The translations under genes were made by a program, and so were the position numbers. Shown here one piece after another: positions 34,652-47,300 of a stretch of DNA of 64,000 bases (position 1 is the stretch's first letter; each line of letters opens with the position of its first letter). The stretch covers positions 62,001 through 126,000 of the forward strand of contig CBFFRP010000218.1 of the NCBI GenBank assembly GCA_965644295.1. Reading direction: 5' to 3'. The stretch comes from Paraphysomonas bandaiensis (Eukaryota > Chrysophyceae). The notes under the pieces were generated by a model. The model did not search any database, was not told the origin of the DNA, and saw nothing but the letters and a program-made list of their open reading frames with translations.

Positions 34652-37600
34652 ATGGCTGCAGGAAATGCTACTGTAAAGGTATAGTATATATATATACGTA
34701 TATTTCTATATATAATTATCTATGTATATATCCCTATATATACACACATATCTATATATACATATATATCTATTAACAGATCTATATATAGGCTGTGTTA
34801 TCAGGAGATACACTTGTTCTTGTTGGTAAATCAATTAATGGTCCACCACCTGAAATAACTATAACATTAAATCATATTCAAACCCCTAAATTATCACGTG
34901 GTTCCTCACAAATAGATGAACCATATGCATGGGAATCACGTGAATATTTACGTCATCTTCTTATAGGAAAACATGTACAATTTAAAGTTACTAATACTGT
35001 CTCATCAATTAATCGTACATTTGGAATGATTTTCTTTAATGGACAAAATGTGATCAAGTTAATGCTATCAGCTGGATGGGCGACATTAAAGGATCAAATG
35101 ATGCGTGATGATGTGAATGCTGATGAGTATAATGAATTAAATCAATTATATAATGAAGCAAAAAATAATAAATATGGTATACATACAGGTAAGAGTGTGT
35201 GTATGAGAGAGAGGGAGGAGGATGTGTGTATGTATGTGTATATAGGAGAGAGAGGGAGAGGGATGTGTGTGTGTGTATGTGTGTGTGGAGGGTTAAGTTA
35301 TGTATATATATGTGTGTATGAGAGAGAGGGAGGAGGATGTGTGTGTATATATATGAGAGAGAAGGAGGAGGATGTGTGTGTGTATATATGAGAGAGAAGG
35401 AGGAGGATGTGTGTGTGTATATATATGTGAGAGAGAAGGAGGAGGATGTGTGTGTGTATATATGAGAGAGAGGGAGGAGGATGTGTGTGTGTATATATAT
35501 GAGAGAGAGGGAGGGGGATGTGTGTGTGTATGTGTGTGTGGAGGGTTAAGTTATGTATATATATGTGTGTATGAGAGAGAGGGAGGAGGATGTGTGTGTA
35601 TGTGTGTGTGGAGGGTTAAGTTATGTGTAGATGTGTGTATATATATGTGTGTATCTATTAATTGTTGTGTTATTAGATGATGCTGTGAAGCGAAAAGAGA
35701 GTGTCAGACATATCAATTGGAATGTTGATGCATCATCTCTGTATCGTGATCTCACGAATGGAAAAAGTGTTGGTGATGTTCGACTCAAAGTCATCATTGA
35801 ACACGTCAGAGATGGATCGTCTTTCAGGTGAATTTCAGTGATATATATAGTATTTAATTGTATAGTTGTCATGTGTTGACTGATAACGTGTATAATTTAT
35901 ATGCTGTTTATAGTTTGCTAATATACTACATGTTTTGTACATTGGACCTTATAGGTGTTATGTACCTTCCATCTCTGGGTATGTTACTTTGTCACTTGCT
36001 GGAGCAATATGTGCACGCGTAAATGCCCCCAAATCGGACTCCGCGGAATCTGAAAATAGTTCTCCTGAACCGTTTGCCCTACAGGCCAAGCTCTTTTCTG
36101 AATTAAGACTTCTTCACAGGTGAGTAGTAGAATATGCGCGCTGTTAAGATATATCGTATTGGATTCAAGTGACACATTGTATGACCAACCATATTGCTAG
36201 TACAAACATGGGGTCTTGAAATTCAGTACCTGTATATCTCCATATGTTGGGTCTTGTATTTACCAAATCATGAATCGTAGAGAGCTGGATGTGGTTATTC
36301 ACGCCGCTTCGAAGGGATCTGGTGAAGGAGTTCTGCTTGGAACGGTGCTACATCCCAAGGTGCTGGACTGTGTAAAAACGTTTATGCATCGCAATACTGT
36401 AGCTTTTGTATACATGATCTTAGTAGAAGCCTAGTTCCGACGTTTCTGATGTACAATATAGGGCAATATCACCGTCGAAATTGTGAAAGCCGGCTTGGCA
36501 AAGGTTGCAGACTGGACACTAGCTGTCCTACCCAGGTGCAGTACCATTGCAATTTTCAGTGTTCTCTGAGTACTGGTCTTCTTAACTCACGTTGATGTAT
36601 ATATATCGTAGAGAGGTCGTGGTATCTCTGAGAGCAGCTGAAACTGAAGCTAAGATAGCCAGACGAGGGCTGTGGGTGGACTATACACCACCTACACCGC
36701 ACCCAGGTAACTCATCACTGTCAAACTGTTCTACTTTATTTCTAAACTGTGCTGTATGAGCTGCAACATGTATCCCACTCTTTTGATATATAACTTGCTA
36801 TACAGTATTTTTCGTTTTAAGTGTTATTCTTAAATTGTTGTGCAGAATGCAGGACGTTTGAAGGGCGCGTGTTGGAAGTACTGACAGGAGACACCATTAT
36901 TGTTGCCGAACCAACAGGAGATGGAAACTACTCTGAGACTAGGATTACATTTTCTAGCATCAGGTGGATTAAGCACTACTGCTGCATTTGATTTGTATAG
37001 TCTTTCCTATTGCTCTGTACGCCACAGCAATATGCGGCTCTAATATAGTGTGTATCGCAGAGTCCCTAGGTTGAGATCCGGTCCTTCTAGCAAGAACCCA
37101 TCTGTCCCTGAACCCTTTGCAGTGGAATGCAAGGAATTCGTTCGTTCTAAACTCATTGGGAAGCAGGTATATGAGGATACTTTGAGTTGTGTGGGTACCA
37201 CGCTTGTGGGAATATGCATTCTGAATTCAGTTGTGAACAGTATATTTTGTGTGGACAAGACTATACTATAGCGAAGATTAACCTATATTATCAGGTGCTG
37301 GTGTCCGTAGAGTATGTGAGGGGAGAAGATAGCAACAAGAGATTGTTCGCCAGTGTTCTCTACGGCAAGCTCTCTAAGCAACGTTCAGCTAGCGCAACCA
37401 CCAATCTAAATATCGCAGAGCAGCTTGTTATTGAGGGTTTGGCAACCACTGTTAAGCACAGAGGTAAGTAGCGTGTAGTTCAGAGAAACTTTGTGTAGTG
37501 AATGAAATATGTACCTGAGAATAAGGCTTGAAGCTGATATTGTATCAACCTACAAAACCGACCTGTATTTTACTTATATTGGAAGCTATCTATGTATCGT

Positions 37601-40563
37601 ATGTGATTCGCTTGTATACTATACGTATGGGTTTATAAATGAATATTTATAACCTCTGTTAGTGGATAATTTTTGATGACTATAATATAGGTGATGAGCC
37701 CAGGGCTAGCACGTATGATATGATGCTAGTGGATGAAGCCATCGCCTGCCGCAAGAAGAAAGGCTTGCATGGGAATGCTGCATCTTCTGACACATCATCC
37801 AGAGTCAACGATGTGTCAACTGACGGTGAGATTAATATTTTTATTATGCCTGTAGATAGAGTGCAATATATATGTAGTGCTGCTATTGTTCGTGTGTCTC
37901 CATTTTACTGGTTTTGCAACAGGCAAGAAGGCCAAAGCCATTTTCGGCATGCTTCAAAAAGACAAGACATATAAAGCTCTGGTGCGCTGTCATTGCTGTT
38001 ACTGCTGACTTTTCTTTATCATGCACACTAAGCTATATGTACTAAACTGCGCGTGTCTTGCTTACTTCGCTGTGAATACTGCGTATATTAATAGTTAATG
38101 TCAGGTTGAACATGTTTTTACTGGAAGTCGTTTCAAAGTCACGATACCTACCGAAAACGTGACCCTTCAGCTGGCTTTGTCCCAGGTGTGTATTCTGTCT
38201 ATGTAGATGCGCACTTGTGCGTTGTACTGCACGACACCACCTTTAGTTATGCACACTGTATATTTTATGTCTGAATTTTCGAATGGAATATATGTACCAC
38301 TTGTTGGTATGCAATCACTAAACACTTCCTATAGGTTCGGTGTTTACCTCTATCTAAGCCAAATTCATCGGAGGAAAATGATAATGACACCACTGAGCAA
38401 ACTATCTGGGCTGAGATGGCGAAGAAGCACTCTAGATTCAATGTCCTTCAGAGAACGGTATTCTGAATTACGTGCTGTGTATATTATCAGATACTGCATT
38501 TATGAAACGTAGTGTTCAATACATTTTGTCGTTCATATTATTGCTGTATAATTCACTGTCTGACACTCTGCCTAAATTTCAACTCAACCTGCAGGTGGAT
38601 ATAGAAATATCCGATATTGATCGCAATGGCATTTTCCTTGGAAAGTTGTATATGGCTGAGGGTCCTTATGATCTCCTTCTAGTTAAAGAGGGTCTTGCTT
38701 ATGTTGATAGGTGCTTTATTGTTTCTGTGTTGCTTATACTTGACAGCATATTCCATAATTTGTCATTTGATGCCACGAGTATGAGATGATATTGTGTTGT
38801 GTGGTATGGTTATATAGCAGTCCATAACGCCACATACAATATAGGTTTTCTGCCAGTCGTGGTGGCAGTGACGTGGAAACTCTTCTCGAGGCCCAGGAGG
38901 TATGCAAACAGGGGAAAACAGGACTCTGGAGTGTGGAGAACCTTGTTGCCGACACCAATGAACAGGAGGATAATATCGGTGAGTTAGACTACATACATAC
39001 ACACACACTTGCTGTACTCGGTATATGTTGTGGAGTTGTGTACATATCAACAGAAAATAGTTGAAGTATGATATGCAGATGAAACCGATGTTCCACTCAC
39101 GACTTTCACAACAATGAGGGTAAAATTGTCTGAGATCCACACTGGGTCATGCTTCGCGGTTCATATTGTAGGAGACGTGTGTATGCCTGATTCGGAGAGG
39201 TAATAGGTGCTATTGTATTATTTGTTGCAGTCCATGCAGGGGATTTAGAGTACTACGACTCAATGTATATACCCAATACCATTTGTGCAGAAGTTGCATA
39301 CATGCTTCGGAATTTATATGTATTTCAGAAAGGGACTTTATGCTGGGAGAGGTGAAAGTAAACTCTTGGACATTGAAGATGCTATGAGGGGCTTCAATGA
39401 GTGCGCGGTATATATCAACCACTGCGCTTCACTCACAATACAACTTATTAATTCCTATCATAGGCCCCCGAACTTTCAGCTCCAAAGAAGAACTCTCTGG
39501 TTGCCTGTCTTTATGATGATCCCCAGGATGGTATGGTCTGGCTCCGAGCGAGAATAGAAGAGATCTTGAATGAGAGTAAGAGTGCTAGGGTAGTGTTCGT
39601 GGACTATGGTCACAGGTACGCGAAACGGACTGTGTGACATGACATCACCATGTATTAGGGCCACAGTTTTGATTACTTCCCTGAGAGTCCTTCCTGAGTC
39701 TCTGGCCTCTCTCACACCTCAGGCCATTGAATGTACTTTAGCATTTTTGAGGGTAAGTTGTCGTTTTGTAGTTTCACGTATTTTATATTTGGCGGCTTAT
39801 AATATTGTGCGTTCAGTCTCCAGCCCCCAATTCCGAGCACTTTGCTGCTTCAGCATGGGCCCTGAACTCTCTTGCCTGGGACAAGGAATGTCTCTTAAAG
39901 GTTTTGTCTTCATCGGATGAAGTTAAGTCTAGCTCGAAGTCGAAGAAGAAGTCGAAATCTGCTCCTACTGGGGTGACGAAGTATGCAGTTGCTCTGTATG
40001 TACCAGGTACGATTACACAGTACTGTTGCTGTAAACTCTACAGTAGCTGTTTGCTGACTCTATTATGTTTGGCAGATGAAAGTAATACGATCGAGGCAGC
40101 CACCAACGTGAATGAAAGTTTGGTCCGAAACGGTTTCTTACGTGTCTCTGCCACCGCCGCCAGAAAGCTCAAAAACAGGGGCTTGGAAGGTATATTTCAA
40201 TGTTAATTTTCTCTAGGCTGTGGTATTCTGTATTTAGATGTAGCGTTAAATAGCGAAACATTGCTGAACATTGTGGTACAATATGGTATTTATGTCCTGT
40301 TAATTCTCAGGTGATTATCCCAACGAACTACTGGATGAGTTGATGTCAGCCCAGCATCATGCCCACGTCAACCACTTGCGGATGTAAGTCTGTTATCTTT
40401 GTAACTGCTGTGGTGTATGCACGATACGATGATATGTGGCTGGACAGTTGTTGATTAAGTGACTGTGTACTGTCTATGCAGATGGGAATATGGTCATCCG
40501 GGTGATACGGATGATGAGATGGAGGAACGACGAGCCGGAAATGTCCCAGCTGCGAGAAACTGA
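34652..40563 (+). CDS. SND1: Tudor-SN (SND1-like) protein, 25 exons
   Basis: Twenty-five exons from ATG 34652 to TGA 40561-40563 join in phase and give 982 residues (animal SND1 is about 910). The first SN-like domain begins VKAVLSGDTLVLVGK with NGPPPEITITLNHIQ, the second around LKVIIEHVRDGSSF, the third around GRVLEVLTGDTIIV, and the fourth around VEHVFTGSRFKVTIP. A Tudor core follows (VWLRARIEEIL, then ARVVFVDYGHR), and a split final SN part ends RNGFLRVSATAARKL and IWEYGHPGD. Tudor-SN acts in RNA metabolism, binding or cleaving structured RNA and binding methyl-arginine via the Tudor domain. Exon order: 34652-34678, 34792-35188, 35677-35827, 35955-36119, 36281-36359, 36462-36535, 36612-36706, 36846-36963, 37061-37166, 37295-37463, 37691-37825, 37923-37981, 38105-38185, 38335-38457, 38595-38710, 38845-38978, 39079-39180, 39231-39264, 39329-39407, 39464-39615, 39659-39752, 39817-40006, 40076-40189, 40311-40383, 40482-40563. 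Confidence 0.95.
35195..35640 (+). repeat. SND1: GAGA/GTGT minisatellite in Tudor-SN intron 2
   Basis: Imperfect tandem units of roughly 45 bp with GAGAGAGAGGGAGGAGGATG followed by GTGTGTGTATATAT and, at intervals, GTGGAGGGTTAAGTTATG. It fills most of the unusually long second intron (35189-35676). Frames crossing it are artefacts of the repeat. Confidence 0.9.
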
Positions 40564-42722
40564 GGGGCTCGCAATCTTCGCTACTTATACCTCTAGTTAG
40601 CTCTGTACATGCCAGTTCTATCTGTATGGTACATGTAGTTCACATATAAAGACATTACTATCTGTTTAGCGGGACCCACTCCGCTGAATATGAGGTAGCT
40701 TTTGGCTGGCTAATAAAATGAAATCATTTTCAAGTCGTTTTTATTATAGTGATAACTCACATCCCGCATGCTATATAAAAAGTATCATGGATAGATATGA
40801 CACTTCAGTTTCTGGCTTCATCTTTTACTGACAATATGTATAGGAGTTTGTCACTGTCGAGGGTCTTAGTAGTGAATGTCTGATTTTCAGCAATAGGCGT
40901 GTAAGAGTCAGAACTAATGTAGCAAAGCAATTTAACTAACTAGTGTTTAACTCTGATATCCTACTATTCTGCACTTCAAACGCTGCTTGTGCGACCACTT
41001 CCTTTTCCTTAAGGTGAACTAGCCCGGATGATTGACTTCAGTAGACAGCCCGGATGCCCTTGAGGTGGGCCTATTCGTCAAGGCTCAAAGACGTCTATAC
41101 AAGTGACACTTATAAGTGTCCGTTTTATCATACAAACATTTGGCTATGAGTGGACAGAAAGAGAGTTATCTTCGGTCTATGTTTGCGGTCCACGTTAGTT
41201 TCCCAGAGAAAGTTTCCTGGAGAAATATTTCTATCCTTCAGAACACCACGAAAAGGTGCGAGCCCGACTTTGTTGAGGTTCATTTGTATAAGATATAAGG
41301 ATCAAAGTGTCAAATCGTTTAGAAACATAATTCAACTTATCAATAATGTCTACATTTTGACATATAATGATTATGTACTGTTTTTTAAAACTATTGATTA
41401 GTCGACCACCAATATTTGTAAGCTATAAACTAGCATACTGTGGAGTTTTGCTTATATTTGTAGTTATGTTGTCCCATTCCGACAGTGGCCACAGAGTGTG
41501 TAGGCTCACTAGTACATCAGACCTATAACACCATATACCCGCTTACCCGCTCGTAATCTTGATTGACCTTATATATAGATCGGGGGCAAATTCTGTGGGA
41601 GCAATCCTACAGCCCCGTGTTCGCCTTCACAAAGACTACGCAGAATTACTCTTAGTTGTACAATACTCATATAATACGTAATTCACGCAGATTCTAGCAG
41701 ATCCATGTTCACCTTCCCATCACCTATCAAAGAATATGCGAAGCTTCTTGTGGTCATGTATGATTCAGTATTGGCCTACTAGCGTGGCATTGGCTGAGAC
41801 TCAACCTCCACTAGAAAATGCACGGGATTTCTCGTAATCGTGTATGAACTATGCAAGTATAGTGTAGCTCTAACTGGATATTGCTTGTCACCACACACAA
41901 TAATACGCTGGGATTTTAAAAAAATCTTTATATTACGTAGTTTAATTAGCACTAGCACTTACAACTGAAGGTAGACTTAGACTCAATGCTGAGAATTATA
42001 AGATTAATCAATATATCTTATCATTCACCAATTTCATGTTATCACAACTCTCTCATTTCTCGTACAATCTTACTTCGTTACTAACTTGCATCGTCACTAT
42101 ATTCCGTTTCACTGCTATATACTAATCGTCATGAAATTAATTCTCATATTTCGGTTAACGACAATTGTGTACTTACACGTAAAGATTATAATTTAAATAT
42201 CCTGTAACTACAGCTATCAATTGCTCTCTAATAGCAGAACTCATGAGTCACTTCAAGAATATAGTAGTTAAAAACGGTATGAAGTGACATGATTTGATTT
42301 CGTGAAACTGAAATATATTGACTGTAAAAGATCGTGTCTATGTAAGATTGGTAGTCGTGACATATCAATATAGTCATGACGTTAATTTTATATCAATTGT
42401 AAATTGGGAACGACCTCTGTGCAATATGAGATCACGAGCACAAACGAATATTAAAAATACGAGAGGAAATATTCAGTTACGATTGTGCGTCGTAGATCGC
42501 AGACTGACACACAACTGCCTACCTACCCACTACCATACTATACTACACCGCAATAGGTTCACTTAAACCGTCAGGTACTAGCTACTTAGTAGAAAACACC
42601 GCATTTTTCATCACGCTGAAATCTAATCAGATGGCCCATCAGCGACTAGCTTTATGTAACAGACTGATAGGCTCTCCAACAGCCATCGATTACACTACAT
42701 CCAACAGTTTCGTCGAAGTATT
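40564..42722. other. Intergenic, with one R1 copy
   Basis: R1 occupies about 40893-41279. The remainder is AT-rich; short frames at 41116-41401 are within R1 and the one at 42318-42566 has no support. No RNA gene is recognised. Confidence 0.55.
40893..41279 (-). repeat. R1 repeat copy, near complete
   Basis: Begins GCAATAGGCGTGTAAGAGTC and ends with CAGAACACCACGAAAAGGTG and CCCGACTTTGTTGAGG. Colinear with the reverse complement of 56.58-57.05 kb, so this pair defines both ends of the family. Confidence 0.85.
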
Positions 42723-43520
42723 CTAGTTCTGGTATGTCATTTCGTTATAATTCTTTTTGTCTCGCTTTTTCTGCTTTTTCTTGGAACCTTCCGCGGCTTT
42801 ACTCTCACGGAGAGCCTCGGCGACAGCAGTACTGGCTGCTCCAGACTTCTTCTTGGAACTCTTCTGCTTGACTCTTTCGCGCAGAACAGTAGGATCAAAC
42901 ACAGTTTCTTGAGCCTGTTCTTGGCTGGAAGATCCACTGTTGTTGTTACTGGAAGCAGGTTTAGACTTCTTTTTCTTTGATTTGGACTTTTTCTGAGATG
43001 TTCCTGCTGCATTCTGTGTATTCTCTTGGACAACAGTCTGCTCATTAGTGTCCGACGCAGTTGTTGTCGATGGATTAATATCAAACTCCGCTAGAATATT
43101 ATCAAGATCATTAAGCTCTTTTTCTCTTAACAATTTACGCTCTTTTTTAGATAACTGATTAGCGGGTTTTTCTGTGATGTCTTTCGGCTCATTTGCAGAT
43201 GTTTTAACTGCAGTTGATTCAGCGGATGGTTTGGAGTCTTCTTCTTCGATATCATCATCGTCATCTTCATCACTCGAGTTATCACTGCTGTCATCTTCCT
43301 GTTGCTATAAAACAATAAGTCTCTTGTATATATCTACACACATACATACACATATATACACATATATGCACATATATACACGTCTATCTATAAATATATA
43401 TACATATTCCATTGCAATAAAAACATTTCCAATTACCTCTACATTATCTTCTTCATCACTTGATTCATCATCTGCCCATGATGCCTTTACTTTACTAGTT
43501 GATTCCTCCGTAACATCCAT
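42723..43520 (-). CDS. Lys/Asp-rich protein with KKERK..LNDLD motif, 2 exons
   Basis: Exons 43437-43520 and 42723-43304 join in phase 0 to encode 221 residues. The N-terminal third is acidic and Ser-rich (DDDDDIEEED). A central charged helix QLSKKERKLLREKELNDLDN with ILAEFDI resembles a motif found in small eukaryotic lysine-rich proteins of poorly known function. Then come poly-basic KKSKSKKKKSK, an Asn/Ser/Gln linker, a second basic helix and a tail ending KNYNEMTYQN. It is probably disordered and nucleic-acid- or ribosome-associated, by composition only. The intron is rich in TACA/TATA. Divergent from the ankyrin gene at 44364. Confidence 0.75.
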
Positions 43521-44363
43521 TGCAATACTTAATAACTTTCTTATTAGTAATGAATGATTTTAATGCAAGATAATGCAAAGACTATACTGTTTAATGATAT
43601 TCTAATGTTTTATAATGTATAATACTCTTCTTATAAGGTTATATGATGGCATAACATGACATGCATTAAGAATATATGATGCATCTGTCATATCTCTGTA
43701 TATTACTTGGCTATAATTGGTGGTTACTATTTTAGCTAATAATCATGGGTTTTTAGATGAGGATTGTATATATAATCCATGTTTTTATGTTTTAAGAAGA
43801 AAAAATTGAGGGTTTATTAGTTTTTTTATGAATTAGAGGTGTGTGTAGGTATACGTACGATATCTGTATAAAGTATTATACAACCGTATTGTACAGAAGA
43901 CTACATGGGTATACTAAAGTATTATTAGGCTAAAAACCACCCTTTTTTGTGTTTTCGAAAAATGTTAATCATCAAAAAACAGAGTACAACTAGAAACCCT
44001 GGATATTTTGGACTTGATAACGTACAGCAGTAGCAGCAGTATTTATACTTCGACATACGTACATACGTACTGTACCACAGAGTGGAACGTTCTTCGCAAC
44101 TTCCATAGCATGGGATAAAAAACAATAGCACATCTACAAGTACATAAACACAGTACATCAGTACAATATATGCAATATTATATATGAAATAGATATCTAT
44201 CTGTACAGTATAGAAGTACATATATCAGTATATCAGTACATTTCTGTGAAGTGAAGTGCAGTGTGTGTATGTGTTGTGTATGTAGGTGTGTATGTATGTA
44301 TGGCAGTGTCCTCATTGTTCATATCATCTCAGTGTAGTTAGTATTATCAACAACGAGATCAAG
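43521..44363. promoter_or_regulatory. Divergent intergenic region
   Basis: 843 bp between the 43520 start (minus) and the 44364 start (plus). AT-rich, with ATGTATGTATG motifs close to the ankyrin start and no supported gene. Confidence 0.5.
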
Positions 44364-47300
44364 ATGTCTAGAATATGTAAAGCAGCATGTGAGGGTGATC
44401 TGAATGCAGTGAAGGAATATGTTGAGAGAGGCCTTACCAACACACAAGATAAGGTAACAGACACACACATACACACATACATACACACATACATGTATAT
44501 ACACATATGCTTATAGGGTCATGCTATACACACATACATGTATATACACATATGCTTATAGGGTCATGCTATACACACATACATGTATATACACATATGC
44601 TTATAGGGTCATGCTATACACACATACATGTATATACACATATGCTTATAGGGTCATGCTATACACACATACATGTATATACACATATGCTTATAGGGTC
44701 ATGCTATACACACATACATGTATATACACATATGCTTATAGGGTCATGCTATACACACATACATGTATATACACATATGCTTATAGGGTCATGCTATACA
44801 CACATACATGTATATACACATATGCTTATAGGGTCATGCTATACACACATACATGTATATACACATATGCTTATAGGGTCATGCTATACACACATACATG
44901 TATATACACATATGCTTATAGGGTCATGCTATACACACATACATGTATATACACATATGCTTATAGGGTCATGCTATACACACATACATGTATATACACA
45001 TATGCTTATAGGGTCATGCTATACACACACATATACATATATATAGACAGACATACATATATATAGTGGGTATCATGACTGTTTATATTCATTTATAGAC
45101 ATATATCGTAATTGTTCATATGTATAAGTAGAGTGTGTTTTTATTGTGTGGGCTGATATACATATATATAGTGTTGCATGCTATGAGCTCATGTGTATAT
45201 ATGTGTGGTGTTGCACTACAAGGGCACTTACATTATTATTGTTTAATAGAAAGGATGCACAGCTCTTCACTATGCTGCCTCAAAAGGTCACAGAGATATA
45301 TCCAAGTATCTATTGGGTGCTGGAGCAGATTGTAATATACAAAATAATGTAGGTATCCCTATATATGCCCCCGCATCCGTACATTTCCGCATTTGCATAA
45401 GGCCTCATATACTTAATATGTGTGTATAGTGTAATGTCTAAAGGTTAATATACTGTTACTTTATAGAATGGAATGACAGCTCTGCACTGTGCTGCCTCAA
45501 AAGGTCACAGAGATATAGCCGAGTATCTAGTGGGTACAGGAGCAGATTATAAAATACAAGATAATGTAAGCCCCATATATATATCTGTACATATCTAGTG
45601 CTATATCGTATGGGCTCATATAATTGTGGTTTTGCATTGTCAAGGCTCGTATATATATATATATGTATGTAGCGCAGTGTTAAAGGGTTCTTATATTGCT
45701 ATTCTTTATAGAATGGAATGACAGCTCTGCACTGTGCTGCCTCAAACTGTCACAGAGATATAGCCGAGTATCTTGTGAGTGCAGGAGCAGGTTATAATAT
45801 ACAAGATAATGTAAGCCCCATATATATATCTGTACATATCTAGTGCTATATCGTATGGGCTCATATAATTGTGATGTTGCATTGTCAAAGCTCGTATATA
45901 TATATATGTATGTAGCGCAGTGTTAAAGGGTTCTTATATTGCTACTCTTTATAGAATGGAAGGACAGCTCTACACTGGGCTCTTCCCAAAGGTCACAGAG
46001 ATATAGCCGAGTATCTAGTGAGTGCAGGAGCAAATTGTAATATACAAGATATTGTAAGCAAACCTCACCTATCTAGCCCCATATATATATCTGTATATAT
46101 CTAGTGCTATATCGTATGGGCTCATATAATTGTGATGCTGCATTGTGAAGGCTCGTATACATATATATATATTTATGTAGTGCAGTGTTAAAGGGTTCTT
46201 ATATTGCTACTCTTTATAGAATGGAAGGACAGCTCTGCACTGTGCTGCCTCAAAAGGTCACAGAGATATAGCCGAGTATCTTGTGAGTGCAGGAGCAGAT
46301 TATAATATACAAGATAATGTAAGCCCCATATATATATCTGTACATATCTAGTGCTATATCGTATGGGCTCATATAATTGTGATGCTGCATTGTCAAGGCT
46401 CGTATACATATATATATATATGTATGTAGCGCAGTGTTAAAGGGTTCTTATATTGATACTCTTTATAGAATGGAATGACAGCTCTGCACTGTGCTGCCTC
46501 AAAAGGTCACAGAGATATAGCCGAGTATCTTGTGAGTGCAGGAGCAGATTATAATATACAAGATAATGTAAGCCCCATATATATATCTGTACATATCTAG
46601 TGCTATATCGTATGGGCTCATATAATTGTGATGTTGCATTGTCAAGGCTCGTATATATATATATATGTATGTAGCGCAGTGTTAAAGGGTTCTTATATTG
46701 CTACTCTTTATAGAATGGAAGGACAGCTCTGCACTGTGCTGCCTCAAAAGGTCACAGAGATATAGCCGAGTATCTTGTGAGTGCAGGAGCAGATTATAAT
46801 ATACAAGATAATGTAAGCCCCATATATATATCTGTACATATCTAGTGCTATATCGTATGGGCTCATATAATTGTGATGCTGCATTGTCAAGGCTCGTATA
46901 CATATATATATATATGTATGTAGCGCAGTGTTAAAGGGTTCTTATATTGATACTCTTTATAGAATGGAATGACAGCTCTGCACTGTGCTGCCTCAAAAGG
47001 TCACAGAGATATAGCCGAGTATCTTGTGAGTGCAGGAGCAGATTATAATATACAAGATAATGTAAGCCCCATATATATATCTGTATATATCTAGTGCTAT
47101 ATCGTATGGGCTCATATAATTGTGATGTTGCATTGTCAAGGCTCGTATATATATATATATGTATGTAGCGCAGTGTTAAAGGGTTCTTATATTGCTACTC
47201 TTTATAGAATGGAAGGACAGCTCTACACTGGGCTCTTCCAAAAGGTCACAGAGATATAGCCGAGTATCTTGTGAGTGCAGGAGCAGATTATAATATACAA

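Noticed and set aside
35195-35680. Cys/Gly-rich ORFs in the Tudor-SN second intron
   Set aside because: Derived from GA/GT minisatellite sequence within a phase-consistent intron.
44507-45066. 180-aa repeat proteins in the 45-bp minisatellite
   Set aside because: Open only because the unit is divisible by three and lacks stops; no start context or domain. Kept only as a repeat and splicing observation.
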